The notes beneath the pieces were generated by a model. It worked only from the letters and a program-made list of their open reading frames with translations. It ran no database searches and was not told the DNA's origin. A program made the position numbers and the translations under genes. Shown one piece after another: positions 28,152-37,252 of a stretch of 64,000 bases of DNA. The stretch's first letter is position 1; each line of letters begins with the position of its first letter. Source of the stretch: Acinetobacter indicus CIP 110367 (GTDB taxonomy: Bacteria > Pseudomonadota > Gammaproteobacteria > Pseudomonadales > Moraxellaceae); the NCBI RefSeq assembly GCF_000488255.1, contig NZ_KI530745.1:310001-374000 (forward strand), given 5' to 3'.

Positions 28152-29222
28152 TTACGCAAAAATCACACGGATTTTTTCGTCAGCACCTTCAACAGATTCT
28201 GCATTGTCAACAATGTGACCCATTGCCCAAGCTTTTTCGCCCAACTGGTTCAGCAATTCAACAGTTTTGTCAGCATCCGCTGCATCCACTGCCAATACCA
28301 TACCAACGCCACAGTTAAAGGTACGGTACATTTCGAATTGTTCAACACCGCCTTCTTTTTGCAGCAGTTTGAACAGTTCTGGCCATTCCCAAGAGGATTC
28401 GTTAATTACCGCTTGCGCACCATTTGGCAGAACGCGTGGTAAGTTACCAGGTAAACCGCCACCGGTGATGTGCGCCATTGCGTGAACATCAACAGATTTA
28501 AGTAATTCAAGAATAGGTTTGACATAAATACGGGTTGGCTCCATCGCTGCATCTGCCAGCGGACGGCCATCTACGATTTGAGTCAGGTCAACGTTTTTCA
28601 CGTCCAGAATTTTACGAAGCAGAGAATAGCCGTTTGAGTGTGCACCTGAAGACGCAACACCAATCAGAACATCACCCGCTTTGACTTTAGAGCCATCAAT
28701 AATTTTGCTTTGCTCAACCACGCCTACGCAGAAACCTGCAAGGTCATAATCTTCGCCTTCATACATGCCTGGCATTTCAGCAGTTTCACCGCCAACCAGT
28801 GCACAGCCCGCAAGCTCACAACCTTGACCGATCCCGGTAACTACATTGGCTGCAACATCAACGTTTAAGTGACCCGTTGCATAGTAGTCGAGGAAGAACA
28901 GTGGTTCTGCGCCACAAACCAGCAGGTCGTTCACACACATGGCCACCAGATCCTGACCAATAGTGTCATGACGGTTTAAATTAAGGGCTAAACGTAATTT
29001 TGTACCAACACCGTCTGTGCCTGATACGAGAACAGGTTCTTCATAACCTTTAGGAATTTTACAAAGTGCGCCAAAGCCGCCTAATCCGCCCATCACTTCA
29101 GGACGAGTGGTGCGTTTCGCAACAGATTTAATTCGATCGACTAACGCGTCACCGGCTTCGATGTCGACACCAGCATCTTTATAGCTTAAACCAGGGGTAG
29201 GGTTAGAAGTTGAGTTGCTCAT
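28152..29222 (-). CDS. purM: Phosphoribosylformylglycinamidine cyclo-ligase (AIR synthetase)
   Basis: A 356-residue enzyme of purine synthesis that closes the imidazole ring (FGAM to AIR, ATP-dependent). Motifs are [65 protein letters not shown] and [16 protein letters not shown]. First gene of a purM-purN unit, divergent from perM-hda. The order purN-purM-perM-hda is also typical of Pseudomonas. Confidence 0.97.
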   Translation of the reverse strand: MSNSTSNPTPGLSYKDAGVDIEAGDALVDRIKSVAKRTTRPEVMGGLGGFGALCKIPKGYEEPVLVSGTDGVGTKLRLALNLNRHDTIGQDLVAMCVNDLLVCGAEPLFFLDYYATGHLNVDVAANVVTGIGQGCELAGCALVGGETAEMPGMYEGEDYDLAGFCVGVVEQSKIIDGSKVKAGDVLIGVASSGAHSNGYSLLRKILDVKNVDLTQIVDGRPLADAAMEPTRIYVKPILELLKSVDVHAMAHITGGGLPGNLPRVLPNGAQAVINESSWEWPELFKLLQKEGGVEQFEMYRTFNCGVGMVLAVDAADADKTVELLNQLGEKAWAMGHIVDNAESVEGADEKIRVIFA

Positions 29223-29358
29223 AATGAAGTCTCCGCATTCGCGCGGGGGATTATAACCCGAATATACGAAACTCTTATGTTATTTATGCGCTAAAATGAT
29301 ATCTTTATTAAAATATTTTACTTTATATAACGATTACACTGCAAAAAGGCGAGATTCT

Positions 29359-30582
29359 ATGGCAGATCGTACTTTACGTCGCATTTTTATCCTTGCCGGG
29401 ATAGCTTTAATTTTTTGGATTTTATATTTACTCAAGCCGGTCGTTATTCCATTTATTGTCGCCTTTCTTGTGGCTTATCTGTTCAGTCCACTGGTTGATA
29501 CTTTATATCGGGTTGGGGTGCCGCGCTGGTTATCCATCAGCATCGTTTTTGTCGGAATCGGGATTCTACTGACCGTGGCAGTCTGGTACATCATTCCGCT
29601 GGTCTGGAAACAGCTGATGATTGCCCGCGACAGTATTCCGGTCGGAATTAACTGGATCAATACCACCTTTTTGCCTTGGATTTCTGAAACCTTTAATGTC
29701 GATGAGATGGAAATTGATACCACGCATATGTCAACCATTATCATGGACTATGTGCAGACCAATTACAGCGCCGACAGCATTCAGGCCATGATTTTACGGG
29801 TGGCGCAGTCCGGTCTGAACTTTATCCAGATTGGCGGGACCATTGTTTTAATTCCAATTATTGCCTTCTATTTTCTGCTCGACTGGGACCGTATGCTGGA
29901 CAGTCTGCGCCGTTTAATTCCACGTCCGTATGAGCGCAGCACCCTGCATATTGTGAATGAATGCCATAACGTATTAGGCGCGTTTGTCAAAGGTCAGTTC
30001 CTGGTGATGATCCTCCTAGGTGTGGTCTATGCCACCGGTCTGCAACTGATTGGTCTGGACGTTGGCCTGATTATCGGGATGGTGGCAGGTCTGGCAAGTA
30101 TCATCCCATATTTAGGTTTTGCGGTCGGGATTATTGCTGCGGTCATTGCCACCTTATTGCAGTTTGGTATCGACTGGATGCAACTGTTCTTGGTGCTGGT
30201 GGTGTTTATGATTGGTCAGGCGGTAGAAGGCTATGTACTGCAACCATTTTTACTGGGCGATAAAATCGGACTGTCACCGGTAGCTGTGGTGTTTGCCGTA
30301 CTGGCCGGTGCGCAACTGGCCGGTTTCCTCGGGATGCTAATTGCCTTGCCGGTTGCCGCGGTAATTGTGGTCTTGCTACGTCATGCCCGGGATTGTTATG
30401 AACGCAGTCAGTGGTATGGACAGTCGACGGCCATCATTCATCATGACCAGCAAACGGGCAGTATCAGCATAGAAACTGATCAGGTGGATGTCGATATTGA
30501 TCTTGAGAAAGATCAGACAAAGCCACTGCAACAGACTGAAAAATCGAGTAAGATGAATCCTCTTGATCCTAAAGATGTTTAA
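29359..30582 (+). CDS. AI-2E/PerM-family transporter
   Basis: A 407-residue inner-membrane protein with about eight helices. The start region is LRRIFILAGIALIFWILYLL, then PFIVAFLVAYLFSPLVD, VLIPIIAFYFLLDWDRM, GLASIIPYLGFAVGI and EGYVLQPFLLGDKIGLSPVAVV. These fit the AI-2E transporter (PerM) family. Members have been linked to autoinducer-2 export or Na+/H+ antiport; the substrate here is unknown. ATG 29359 has AAGGCGAG upstream. A charged Asp-rich tail follows the last helix. hda follows 18 bp later. Confidence 0.9.
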   Translation: MADRTLRRIFILAGIALIFWILYLLKPVVIPFIVAFLVAYLFSPLVDTLYRVGVPRWLSISIVFVGIGILLTVAVWYIIPLVWKQLMIARDSIPVGINWINTTFLPWISETFNVDEMEIDTTHMSTIIMDYVQTNYSADSIQAMILRVAQSGLNFIQIGGTIVLIPIIAFYFLLDWDRMLDSLRRLIPRPYERSTLHIVNECHNVLGAFVKGQFLVMILLGVVYATGLQLIGLDVGLIIGMVAGLASIIPYLGFAVGIIAAVIATLLQFGIDWMQLFLVLVVFMIGQAVEGYVLQPFLLGDKIGLSPVAVVFAVLAGAQLAGFLGMLIALPVAAVIVVLLRHARDCYERSQWYGQSTAIIHHDQQTGSISIETDQVDVDIDLEKDQTKPLQQTEKSSKMNPLDPKDV

Positions 30583-30600
30583 CGAAGGCCTATTCTGTAT

Positions 30601-31305
30601 ATGCGTCAACTGCAGCTTGATATAGAACCTCAACTCGATGCCCGAATCAGTGATTTTTCTGGTCCGGGCTGGGGCCATGTAATTGACGCAGTGCGACAGT
30701 TGCATGCGGGTCTGGTCAACCGTTTTTATGTTTATGGCGGTGCCGGTACCGGCAAGAGCCATCTGCTTTCGGCGATTTGCGATTCTTATCAGGAAATTGG
30801 CAAATCCGCGATTAAAGTCTCTTTGCTGGAACTTCTGGATGCCCCGACCGAAGCCATTACCTCTTTAGATCATTTTGATCTGGTCTGTCTGGATGATATT
30901 GAAGCGATTAGCGGCGTGCCGCATTGGCAGCGCGCGGTATTTCATTTAATCAATTACAGCAATGAAATGGGCGGGCAATTGGTGTTTTCATCACGTTTTG
31001 CCCCGATTGAACTGAAACTGGAATTGCCCGATTTACAGTCCCGTTTAACTCAGGCTGTGAGTGTGAAAGTGCCGACTGGCAGCCTGTTTGCCGACCGTCA
31101 GGCTTTGGTAACTTCGGTGCTGCAACGTAAAGGTATTCAGATTGATCAGCAGATTATTGACTACTTGCTGTTACATGGTCCGCAGCAGACTTCAATGTTG
31201 TTACAAAGCCTGCAACAACTGATTCAGCTGCTAAAAGGCGAAAAAACCAAACTGAGCGGTGCGAATTTGCGTCAGATCTACGCATTAATTGACGAATATC
31301 GGTAA
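30601..31305 (+). CDS. hda: DnaA-related replication regulator Hda
   Basis: A 234-residue AAA+ protein homologous to the middle of DnaA. The N-terminal QLQLDI is a sliding-clamp-binding motif. Walker A is GGAGTGKSH (about residue 48) and Walker B is LVCLDDIEAI. Also visible are SRFAPIELKLELPDLQSRL (sensor/box VII-like region) and a C-terminal lid. With the DNA-loaded clamp, Hda stimulates ATP hydrolysis by DnaA and prevents re-initiation. It follows perM closely and is probably co-transcribed. The pair of DnaA boxes at 16.8 kb is a possible related site. Confidence 0.93.
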   Translation: MRQLQLDIEPQLDARISDFSGPGWGHVIDAVRQLHAGLVNRFYVYGGAGTGKSHLLSAICDSYQEIGKSAIKVSLLELLDAPTEAITSLDHFDLVCLDDIEAISGVPHWQRAVFHLINYSNEMGGQLVFSSRFAPIELKLELPDLQSRLTQAVSVKVPTGSLFADRQALVTSVLQRKGIQIDQQIIDYLLLHGPQQTSMLLQSLQQLIQLLKGEKTKLSGANLRQIYALIDEYR

Positions 31306-31365
31306 AATACAAAAAAACTTGAGTAATTACTCTAGCTATGACAAATTACACTCAAAATAAGTCTT

Positions 31366-31386
31366 AGTTGCAAGGAAGCTGCAACT
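31366..31386. promoter_or_regulatory. Small perfect inverted repeat before the first CSLREA gene
   Basis: AGTTGCA (31366-31372) and TGCAACT (31380-31386) around a 7-base centre, 40 bp upstream of the start codon. It may be an operator, or a leader hairpin. No T run follows, so it is not a clear terminator for hda. Confidence 0.35.
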
Positions 31387-31425
31387 TAAAAATAAAAATG
31401 AATAAATAGGTTAAGGAGTAAGCTT

Positions 31426-33234
31426 ATGCTCAAGCGGAGCATCGGCATTGGTATGCTGTTTATTGCGGGACATGCTTATAGTAGCAATATTGTTGTCACC
31501 ATCACTGAAGATATTCAAGCCAATGATAAAGAATGTTCACTGCGCGAAGCAGTCGAGTATATTAATTTGGGGTTGCCGGAAGAAGGCCATAATGGCTGCG
31601 GTGGCGAAAATTCCTCCAATGTCATTCTGTTAGAAAAATACGCCGTTTATAAACTTAATCAGCAGTTAAAAATCACCCAACCCTTAAGCATTAAAACCAC
31701 CTATGACACCGGCCTGAAAGAAAACAATATCAAAGGCCTGAACAATGCCATTATCGAAATGGCCGGTAATGAACGTATTTTTCATATTGAAAGTAGTGAT
31801 GATAAACGTATTCAGGTCAACCTGAGCGAAGTCAGTCTGCAAGGCTGTGGCAACGACAGTTGCCGTCCCAATCAGGGCGGCCTGATTCTGAACCATGAAT
31901 ACCTGGTGCTGGATTATGTCAAGCTGAGTCAGGGTCGAGCCAACCAGGGCGGCGCCATCTATAATCTGGCTGAAGTGGGAGAGAATATCGCGCCAGCCTT
32001 TATTGAAATTAAAAACAGTTTAATCCAGCACAACCATGCCACCGAAGGTGGCGCCATCTATAGCCGACTGCCAAGCTTCCGGATTTATGCAGCGGTGTTT
32101 AGCGACAACAAAACCAGCGATCTGGCATCTGCCAACCTCTACACCCAGTTACCTACAGAAGATGTCGAAAATCTCAAGCTGCTGGCCGCTGCCAATACCA
32201 TCAGCAGTACGACCTTTAACCGCAATGAAGGCTATGTGCTGAACCTGAGAGACAATATCGGGGTCAATAACGTCACTTTAATGGGCAATAGCGCAGGGGT
32301 ACGTTTAGAAGCCCCGGCAGGAAAAGGCTATATTGCCAACAGTATTCTGCTGGCCAATCCACATCCTGTGACGGCGCAGTCTGCTAACTGTAGCAAAGAG
32401 GCAGCCGATCAAAGCGTGCTGCAAAACAATCTGGTCTCTGAAGAATGTGGAACGGGCGATGCCAATTACCCGAACCAGATCTGGCAGGGTAGCCATATTT
32501 TTAGCGGGAATATCCTGGAAGGTGCCTGTAAAGTGCTGAGCGAAGATGAGGATGCCTTATTCTGCCCGTATCAGGTCAAAGAAGAGCAGTTCCTGGGCTA
32601 TATTCGCCCACGTATTTTACTGAATTACCAAGCTCTGGCTGACTCTCCAATCGTCAACAAAGGCTATGCACAAGTGGGCACCACTGAGCAGGTTACTTGT
32701 GCCTCGGCAGATCAGCGCGGGGTGAACCGAGCTTCGGATAATACCTTGTGTGACCGTGGTGCAATTGAAATTACCGTACCTGATGCCTCAGGTCTCATTG
32801 GTCGGGATATTCTAGCCGGTGAAATTGCCGAAATGTCGGTCAGCGATTTAATTGGTGATAGTGATCTGGTACCAGCCGAGTTCTGTGATAGCCTGTTTAG
32901 CAGCAATCCGACCGGGAAAGCCTGGCAAGCCGGCTGTGTGCAGATTGAGCAGACCCAGACCAGTTCCAAAGGCCAACTGACAATTGATGAGCAGGGCAAG
33001 ATTATTTATACCCCGGATTCTGCTTGGCATGGCGCAGATGTTTTTAAAATTAAACTGGTGACCAGCAGTACACGTTTTAATACCACCAAACCGTATGTAG
33101 AAATTCGTGTACAAGTGATTCAGGCACCTGAAAACCACATGGATAGTGACAAAATTAAAACATCTGGCGGAGCAGTGGCTGGCTATGGCGTGCTCATGTT
33201 GATGTTATTGGCAGCTTGGCGCCGTAAAAAATAA
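31426..33234 (+). CDS. Secreted CSLREA-domain beta-helix protein with GlyGly-CTERM-like tail
   Basis: A 602-residue exported protein. A signal peptide (about residues 1-21) is followed by NIVVTITEDIQANDKECSLREAV, split around the CSLREA motif (about 35-42). A long stretch rich in Asn, Gly and short hydrophobics then looks like a right-handed beta-helix (IYNLAEVG, GGAIYSRLP, NTISSTTFNRN). A region with GKIIYTPDSAWHGADVFKIKL resembles an Ig/cadherin-like repeat. The end SGGAVAGYGVLMLMLLAAW then RRKK is a Gly-Gly, helix, basic sorting tail like those cut by rhombosortase. A good AAGGAG site precedes the ATG. A paralogue follows 15 bp later. Confidence 0.8.
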   Translation: MLKRSIGIGMLFIAGHAYSSNIVVTITEDIQANDKECSLREAVEYINLGLPEEGHNGCGGENSSNVILLEKYAVYKLNQQLKITQPLSIKTTYDTGLKENNIKGLNNAIIEMAGNERIFHIESSDDKRIQVNLSEVSLQGCGNDSCRPNQGGLILNHEYLVLDYVKLSQGRANQGGAIYNLAEVGENIAPAFIEIKNSLIQHNHATEGGAIYSRLPSFRIYAAVFSDNKTSDLASANLYTQLPTEDVENLKLLAAANTISSTTFNRNEGYVLNLRDNIGVNNVTLMGNSAGVRLEAPAGKGYIANSILLANPHPVTAQSANCSKEAADQSVLQNNLVSEECGTGDANYPNQIWQGSHIFSGNILEGACKVLSEDEDALFCPYQVKEEQFLGYIRPRILLNYQALADSPIVNKGYAQVGTTEQVTCASADQRGVNRASDNTLCDRGAIEITVPDASGLIGRDILAGEIAEMSVSDLIGDSDLVPAEFCDSLFSSNPTGKAWQAGCVQIEQTQTSSKGQLTIDEQGKIIYTPDSAWHGADVFKIKLVTSSTRFNTTKPYVEIRVQVIQAPENHMDSDKIKTSGGAVAGYGVLMLMLLAAWRRKK

Positions 33235-33249
33235 AAACAGGGAAAGGGA

Positions 33250-35682
33250 ATGAAAAATTATAAAAAAGCACTCTTGGGAGTCATGATTGTCAGTGCCATG
33301 TCATTAATGGCCGCAGAAGACCGTACTATTTATGTCACCACATTTGCCGATGAAAATGGTGAAAACCCGGATAAATGTTCGCTACGTGAAGCCTTGGTGG
33401 CGGCCAAACAGAACAAAGCCTTTGGGGGCTGTAGTGTCGGCAATACCAACTATATTGCAGTGGATTATATCCGTCTGCAAGCGGGTGAATACAAGTTAAA
33501 TGCTGAATTACGCCCGCAGTCCAATGTGCGGATTATGGGCGCAACACCGCTTGATTACAGCAAGAAAGATCCTATTACCCACCGTTATCCGGCGCTGATA
33601 TCGCATCAGACCATTATTAACGGCCAGGGGCTGCATCGTATTGTTAATACGCTCGACAGTCAGGCCAATGTCATGTTTGACGATCTGACCCTTAAAAATG
33701 GCTATAGCGATGGGCTGGGCGGGGCTTTACTGGTTGCCGGACCGTTGACCTTGACCAATACCGCAATTCTGGATTCGCAGGCAGCGCGGGGTGGTGCACT
33801 GTATATTGCTGCCCATAATCAGGAACAGCCAATTACGGTGGTGAATAGCCTGATTCAGGGGAACAGCGCCAGTGTCGGCAGTGTGCTGGCGATGGACTGT
33901 ACGGCAAATCTAGCAGATACCCAGGCCAATATCACCATTCAGCAAAGCAGTGTCATTCAAAATGGCAACAGCAACAGCCTGAGTAGCTTTGATTTTTGTG
34001 GCAAGCCGCGTCTGACTTTAACCAATACCACAGTGGCTAAAAATAAAGCGAACTTAACGCAGGGGCATATTTTTAACCTGGCCAATGGCCCGGAGCACCG
34101 CCTCAGTACGCAATCGGTCTTCAGTTTAAATAACAATACCATTGTCGAAAATGAGGCCGTCAGCACCTTCTATTATGATGATTCAGGCATCAAAGTGTTA
34201 AGATTTAATGTCCTGGCATTTAATACGGGAAAATCATGCCGTTATGCGTTGAATAATGGCAATTTAACCGAGCGGCAACCGAATATCAGCTCATCACGCA
34301 ATGCGCTAATTTTCCCGAATGCACAAAGTGTAGAGCAGGGGGTATGTGACCTGCCGGAAACGCTCGCGAGCACAGAAGAAAACTCAATGAGCTCGGTGAA
34401 TCTGAGTGGCAAGCAGTTAAGTGATGTGCTCTATCCAATGCAGCCGGCTTCAGCCTACAACTTATTCCTGCCGTTATATTATCCAAAAAATCTGGACAAT
34501 GATGCGGACCTGGTCAATGTCGAAGGATTTGGCTGTGAAGTGTCAGATCAGCGTGGTTTACAGCGTGTGACTGATGGCACCCTGATTTTAGATCCAGAAC
34601 AGAAAAACAGCTGTGAAATTGGTTCGGTTGAACTCATGCGTATGACCGCAGCAGATATTGTCAATCTGAAAAACGTGTCGCATGTGACCTTGTTTGACAG
34701 CTATCAGCAGGAGATTGACCGTTTAAAAGCGCTGGTTCAGGCACCAGAGAAAAATAAAGAGCTGTTGGCCCAACATCAGGCAGATCTGCAAAACTATGAA
34801 AATTTGCTTAAATTTTCCAAGGAAAAACAGAAATATCGGACTATTTATATCGATCCATTTGCATTAGCCCTCAAGCATGATGAACCAAATGCCGATGGTA
34901 GCGTGGCACAGTTGCTGGAACTAAAACCGGAACACTTTAATATCAGTATAGAAGTCTATGGCATTGGCGGTGGTTTAGAAGATGCGGCCTTTGACCGCAG
35001 TAAACTGCTGCATGATCCAAACCTGAAATGCGAATGGGATGCCGATGTGAAACGGATTCTATTCTATCGTGTCGATGATCAGGTGACTCAGAATATTGAT
35101 TCTGCCTATTGTGCCTACACCATTACTTCGGTGACGGATCCAAGTGTTCAGTCGAGTGGTTTGCTTGAGGCAAAATTCATGAACATCAAACCGATTGCCA
35201 AAGCCGACCGCTACACCATTGAATACGGTTCGGATTTGAAAATTAATGTCAATCCGCTGGAAAATGACAGTGATGATGGTGATGGACCTGTCAATACACT
35301 GCTGTCTGGACAAAATAAACCGGCCTTTTATACCGATAGCAATGGACTTGAATTGCCAATCCGTTTAACCAATGTACCTTCAAGTGTACTGGTCACGGCA
35401 GACCGGAGTGGTCCATGTCCAGGGGATTATGTGCGTGAAACTTGTTATGGCGGAAACCTGCAGATTCAGGTGCGTAACAGCTATAGCCCGTTTGATTATG
35501 AGCTGAAATACACAGTATTTGATGCTGAACAGGAGCTGTCTAATGAGGCGACCATCAGCCTGATCAATACCGCGAAAAACAGCAATACTGAAGGAAGCGG
35601 TGGTGGAAGTCTAGGGCTTGCTGGATTATTTGGTTTATTGGGCATGGCGGTATATCGTGTACGCCGTCAGTTTAAATCATAA
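33250..35682 (+). CDS. Secreted CSLREA-domain protein, second copy, with GlyGly-CTERM tail
   Basis: An 810-residue paralogue of the preceding gene with the same plan: a signal peptide ending near AAED (about residue 20), PDKCSLREALVAAK (about 37-50), beta-helix-like repeats (about 100-420) and a DQRGLQRVTDGT segment (compare DQRGVNRASDNT in the first copy). It has an extra coiled-coil insertion at about 478-530 (SYQQEIDRLKALVQ). A strand domain with NPLENDSDDGDGP follows. The tail GSGGGSLGLAGLFGLLGMAV then YRVRR is a textbook GlyGly-CTERM. AAAGGGA precedes the start. Likely surface-exposed or released; function unknown. Confidence 0.82.
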   Translation: MKNYKKALLGVMIVSAMSLMAAEDRTIYVTTFADENGENPDKCSLREALVAAKQNKAFGGCSVGNTNYIAVDYIRLQAGEYKLNAELRPQSNVRIMGATPLDYSKKDPITHRYPALISHQTIINGQGLHRIVNTLDSQANVMFDDLTLKNGYSDGLGGALLVAGPLTLTNTAILDSQAARGGALYIAAHNQEQPITVVNSLIQGNSASVGSVLAMDCTANLADTQANITIQQSSVIQNGNSNSLSSFDFCGKPRLTLTNTTVAKNKANLTQGHIFNLANGPEHRLSTQSVFSLNNNTIVENEAVSTFYYDDSGIKVLRFNVLAFNTGKSCRYALNNGNLTERQPNISSSRNALIFPNAQSVEQGVCDLPETLASTEENSMSSVNLSGKQLSDVLYPMQPASAYNLFLPLYYPKNLDNDADLVNVEGFGCEVSDQRGLQRVTDGTLILDPEQKNSCEIGSVELMRMTAADIVNLKNVSHVTLFDSYQQEIDRLKALVQAPEKNKELLAQHQADLQNYENLLKFSKEKQKYRTIYIDPFALALKHDEPNADGSVAQLLELKPEHFNISIEVYGIGGGLEDAAFDRSKLLHDPNLKCEWDADVKRILFYRVDDQVTQNIDSAYCAYTITSVTDPSVQSSGLLEAKFMNIKPIAKADRYTIEYGSDLKINVNPLENDSDDGDGPVNTLLSGQNKPAFYTDSNGLELPIRLTNVPSSVLVTADRSGPCPGDYVRETCYGGNLQIQVRNSYSPFDYELKYTVFDAEQELSNEATISLINTAKNSNTEGSGGGSLGLAGLFGLLGMAVYRVRRQFKS

Positions 35683-35699
35683 ATCATAAATCATAAATC
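35674..35699 (+). repeat. Short tandem heptamer repeat at the stop codon
   Basis: Three copies of AAATCAT plus a partial fourth, spanning the stop codon of the second CSLREA gene. Copy-number change here would not alter the protein beyond its last residues. Confidence 0.8.
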
Positions 35700-35708
35700 C
35701 AGTGAATG

Positions 35709-35738
35709 TAAAAAAGCCTCTGATAAGAGGCTTTTTTA
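35709..35738 (+). terminator. Rho-independent terminator after the CSLREA pair
   Basis: AAAAGCCTCT / AGAGGCTTTTTT with a GATA-type short loop. It ends the two-gene unit. Confidence 0.9.
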
Positions 35739-35773
35739 TGGACCAGCACTGGGTTGATGTGTGGCTTAATCGC

Positions 35774-36172
35774 TTAGTATTCTGTCGGCGTGATATATTT
35801 ATTGATATATTCTTCACGAATCAGCACGCGTTCTTCAGGCGTGGCCTTCTGCATTCTTTGGCCGAGTTCCTTGCGTTCCTGGGTACTCATTTTTTGCCAG
35901 GTTTCACGCATTTTCTGCTTTTCTGCATCGGGTAGCTGAATAAACCAGTCCATACGCTGTTGCAAAGAAGCACTTTTATCGGACGGCAGTTCTTTTAAAT
36001 TCTGATAACGTTTGATTAAGGCCAATTGTTCTTCATCTGAGAGGGTTTCCCAGCTTTCAACAATTTTTGTGTCTGCATCTTTGGAGAAAATCCAGAAACG
36101 CTCAAAGCCTGCAAAGCTGGTTTGCAAAAAGCCCAGCGCACAGAAGGCGAATGCTAAACGTTTAGCTGCCAT
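35774..36172 (-). CDS. DUF3106-like exported protein
   Basis: A 132-residue protein with a signal peptide (MAAKRLAFAFCALGFLQTSFA, cut near residue 21) and a helical mature part. It has repeated W-x-x-L/M segments: SWETLSDEEQLALIKRYQNL, RMDWFIQLPDAEKQ and TWQKMSTQERKELGQRMQ. This repeated pattern is that of DUF3106. It is the third gene of a sigma factor - DUF3619 - DUF3106 unit, overlapping the previous gene by 11 bp. A GTG at 36190 could add six residues. A periplasmic helical protein in such an operon may sense or buffer stress, which is inference. Confidence 0.78.
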   Translation of the reverse strand: MAAKRLAFAFCALGFLQTSFAGFERFWIFSKDADTKIVESWETLSDEEQLALIKRYQNLKELPSDKSASLQQRMDWFIQLPDAEKQKMRETWQKMSTQERKELGQRMQKATPEERVLIREEYINKYITPTEY

Positions 36173-36482
36173 GTTGAACTTTATCCTCACCCAGCACCAA
36201 TAACATTTCTAGATCTTCCATCATTTGTGGTGAAAGTTTTGGCGTAGCCACCACCTGATTTTGCGGTTGTGCGGTCATTTCTACCGAATTTGGTAAAATG
36301 ACGAACCCTGCAATGGCAGCCGCAAGTGCAAAACCGGACATTTTCCACAGGCCATAGCGTGATGTCTGCTGGTCCTGAATCTGATCCAGAACATGATTCA
36401 TCACCACAGCTTTGTCTTTGTGGTGGTGGGCGAGTCCATCAAGTTTGGAAGTCACTTGTTTTAAGAAATCATCTTGTTTCAT
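36162..36482 (-). CDS. DUF3619-like membrane protein, probable anti-sigma factor
   Basis: A 106-residue protein with a cytoplasmic helical N-terminus (MKQDDFLKQVTSKLDGLAHH), one membrane helix at about residues 49-67 (FALAAAIAGFVILPNSV) and a short periplasmic tail. It overlaps the upstream sigma-factor gene by 4 bp and the downstream DUF3106 gene by 11 bp. A small single-span protein coupled to an ECF-like sigma gene is the usual architecture of an anti-sigma factor. I see no zinc-binding HxxxCxxC motif, so it would be a non-ZAS type. Confidence 0.7.
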   Translation of the reverse strand: MKQDDFLKQVTSKLDGLAHHHKDKAVVMNHVLDQIQDQQTSRYGLWKMSGFALAAAIAGFVILPNSVEMTAQPQNQVVATPKLSPQMMEDLEMLLVLGEDKVQHGS

Positions 36483-37114
36483 TCTGATGATCCTCCCAGA
36501 TATGGATTCATATGTGCCAGAGTCTGGCGTAAAGCCTGAATAGCACGATGATAATGGGTTTTTACACTGCCTTCAGAACAATTCATAATCTGGGCAGTGG
36601 TCTGAGTATCGAACCCTTCCCAGGCCCGCAGCATAAACGCTTGTTGCTGACGCACCGGAAGTTTGGCGATTGCCTCCTGAATTTCTTCAGCAGTCATGGC
36701 TTGGTCCAAAAACTCAGCAGGATTGAGTGCACGTTCATCGACCAGATCATTTTGTTCGACATCATCGTCATCCAGGCTGACTTTGCGGAAAAATGAAAAG
36801 GGTTGTGCACGACGGGCTTCTTTACGTCGCCAGTCCTGTAATTTGTTATTTAAAATGGTGTAGAACAGCGGATACCACTCATCTGTGCTTTTATCGGCAT
36901 AGGATTTGTGCAGGGAAATAAAGGCTTCCTGAACCAGATCCATCGCGATGCCATGCTGTCCCTGAGTGGCACTTTCCATCATCACTAAGGCGCGCCCGGT
37001 GACCTCGTGCATAAAAGTTTTCAGGCGTTGTTCAGCCGTACTCTTCAGAGTACTCAAACTTTCAGGTTGAGACTTTTTGGGTGCTAAATCCATAGAGATG
37101 GAAAATCCTGTCAT
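36479..37114 (-). CDS. ECF-type RNA polymerase sigma factor
   Basis: A 211-residue sigma-70 family protein with an N-terminal extension. Region 2 is around TGRALVMMESATQGQHGIAM, followed by DLVQEAFISLHK and WYPLFYTILNNKLQDWRRKE. The acidic linker DDDDVEQNDLVDE follows. Region 4 is IQEAIAKLPVRQQQAFMLRA, with a helix-turn-helix at AQIMNCSEGSVKTHYHRAIQAL. It heads a three-gene unit and lies just downstream of a perfect 15-bp inverted repeat. ECF sigmas switch on envelope or stress genes and usually their own operon; the targets here are unknown. Confidence 0.88.
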   Translation of the reverse strand: MTGFSISMDLAPKKSQPESLSTLKSTAEQRLKTFMHEVTGRALVMMESATQGQHGIAMDLVQEAFISLHKSYADKSTDEWYPLFYTILNNKLQDWRRKEARRAQPFSFFRKVSLDDDDVEQNDLVDERALNPAEFLDQAMTAEEIQEAIAKLPVRQQQAFMLRAWEGFDTQTTAQIMNCSEGSVKTHYHRAIQALRQTLAHMNPYLGGSSE

Positions 37115-37123
37115 TGGATACCC

Positions 37124-37170
37124 ACCATTATTTTTAACTTCATGGCACTATTAACGTTAAAAATAATGGT
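37124..37170. promoter_or_regulatory. Perfect 15-bp inverted repeat upstream of the sigma-factor operon
   Basis: ACCATTATTTTTAAC (37124-37138) and GTTAAAAATAATGGT (37156-37170) are exact reverse complements separated by 17 bases. The near arm ends 9 bp from the sigma-gene ATG, so in mRNA a 15-bp stem would crowd the ribosome site. As DNA it could be an operator. A weaker similar half-site lies at about 37187-37198. Confidence 0.65.
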
Positions 37171-37252
37171 TCGGTTGACATTACAAGTTATTATTTTTCT
37201 AGTGTAATCTATTTTTTTAATAGGGCCAGCCTATTTAATATAAATTAACGTA

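Noticed and set aside
35674-35699. Heptamer repeats as a CRISPR or phase-variation tract
   Set aside because: Only three 7-bp copies without spacers, placed over a stop codon. Changes would scarcely affect the product.
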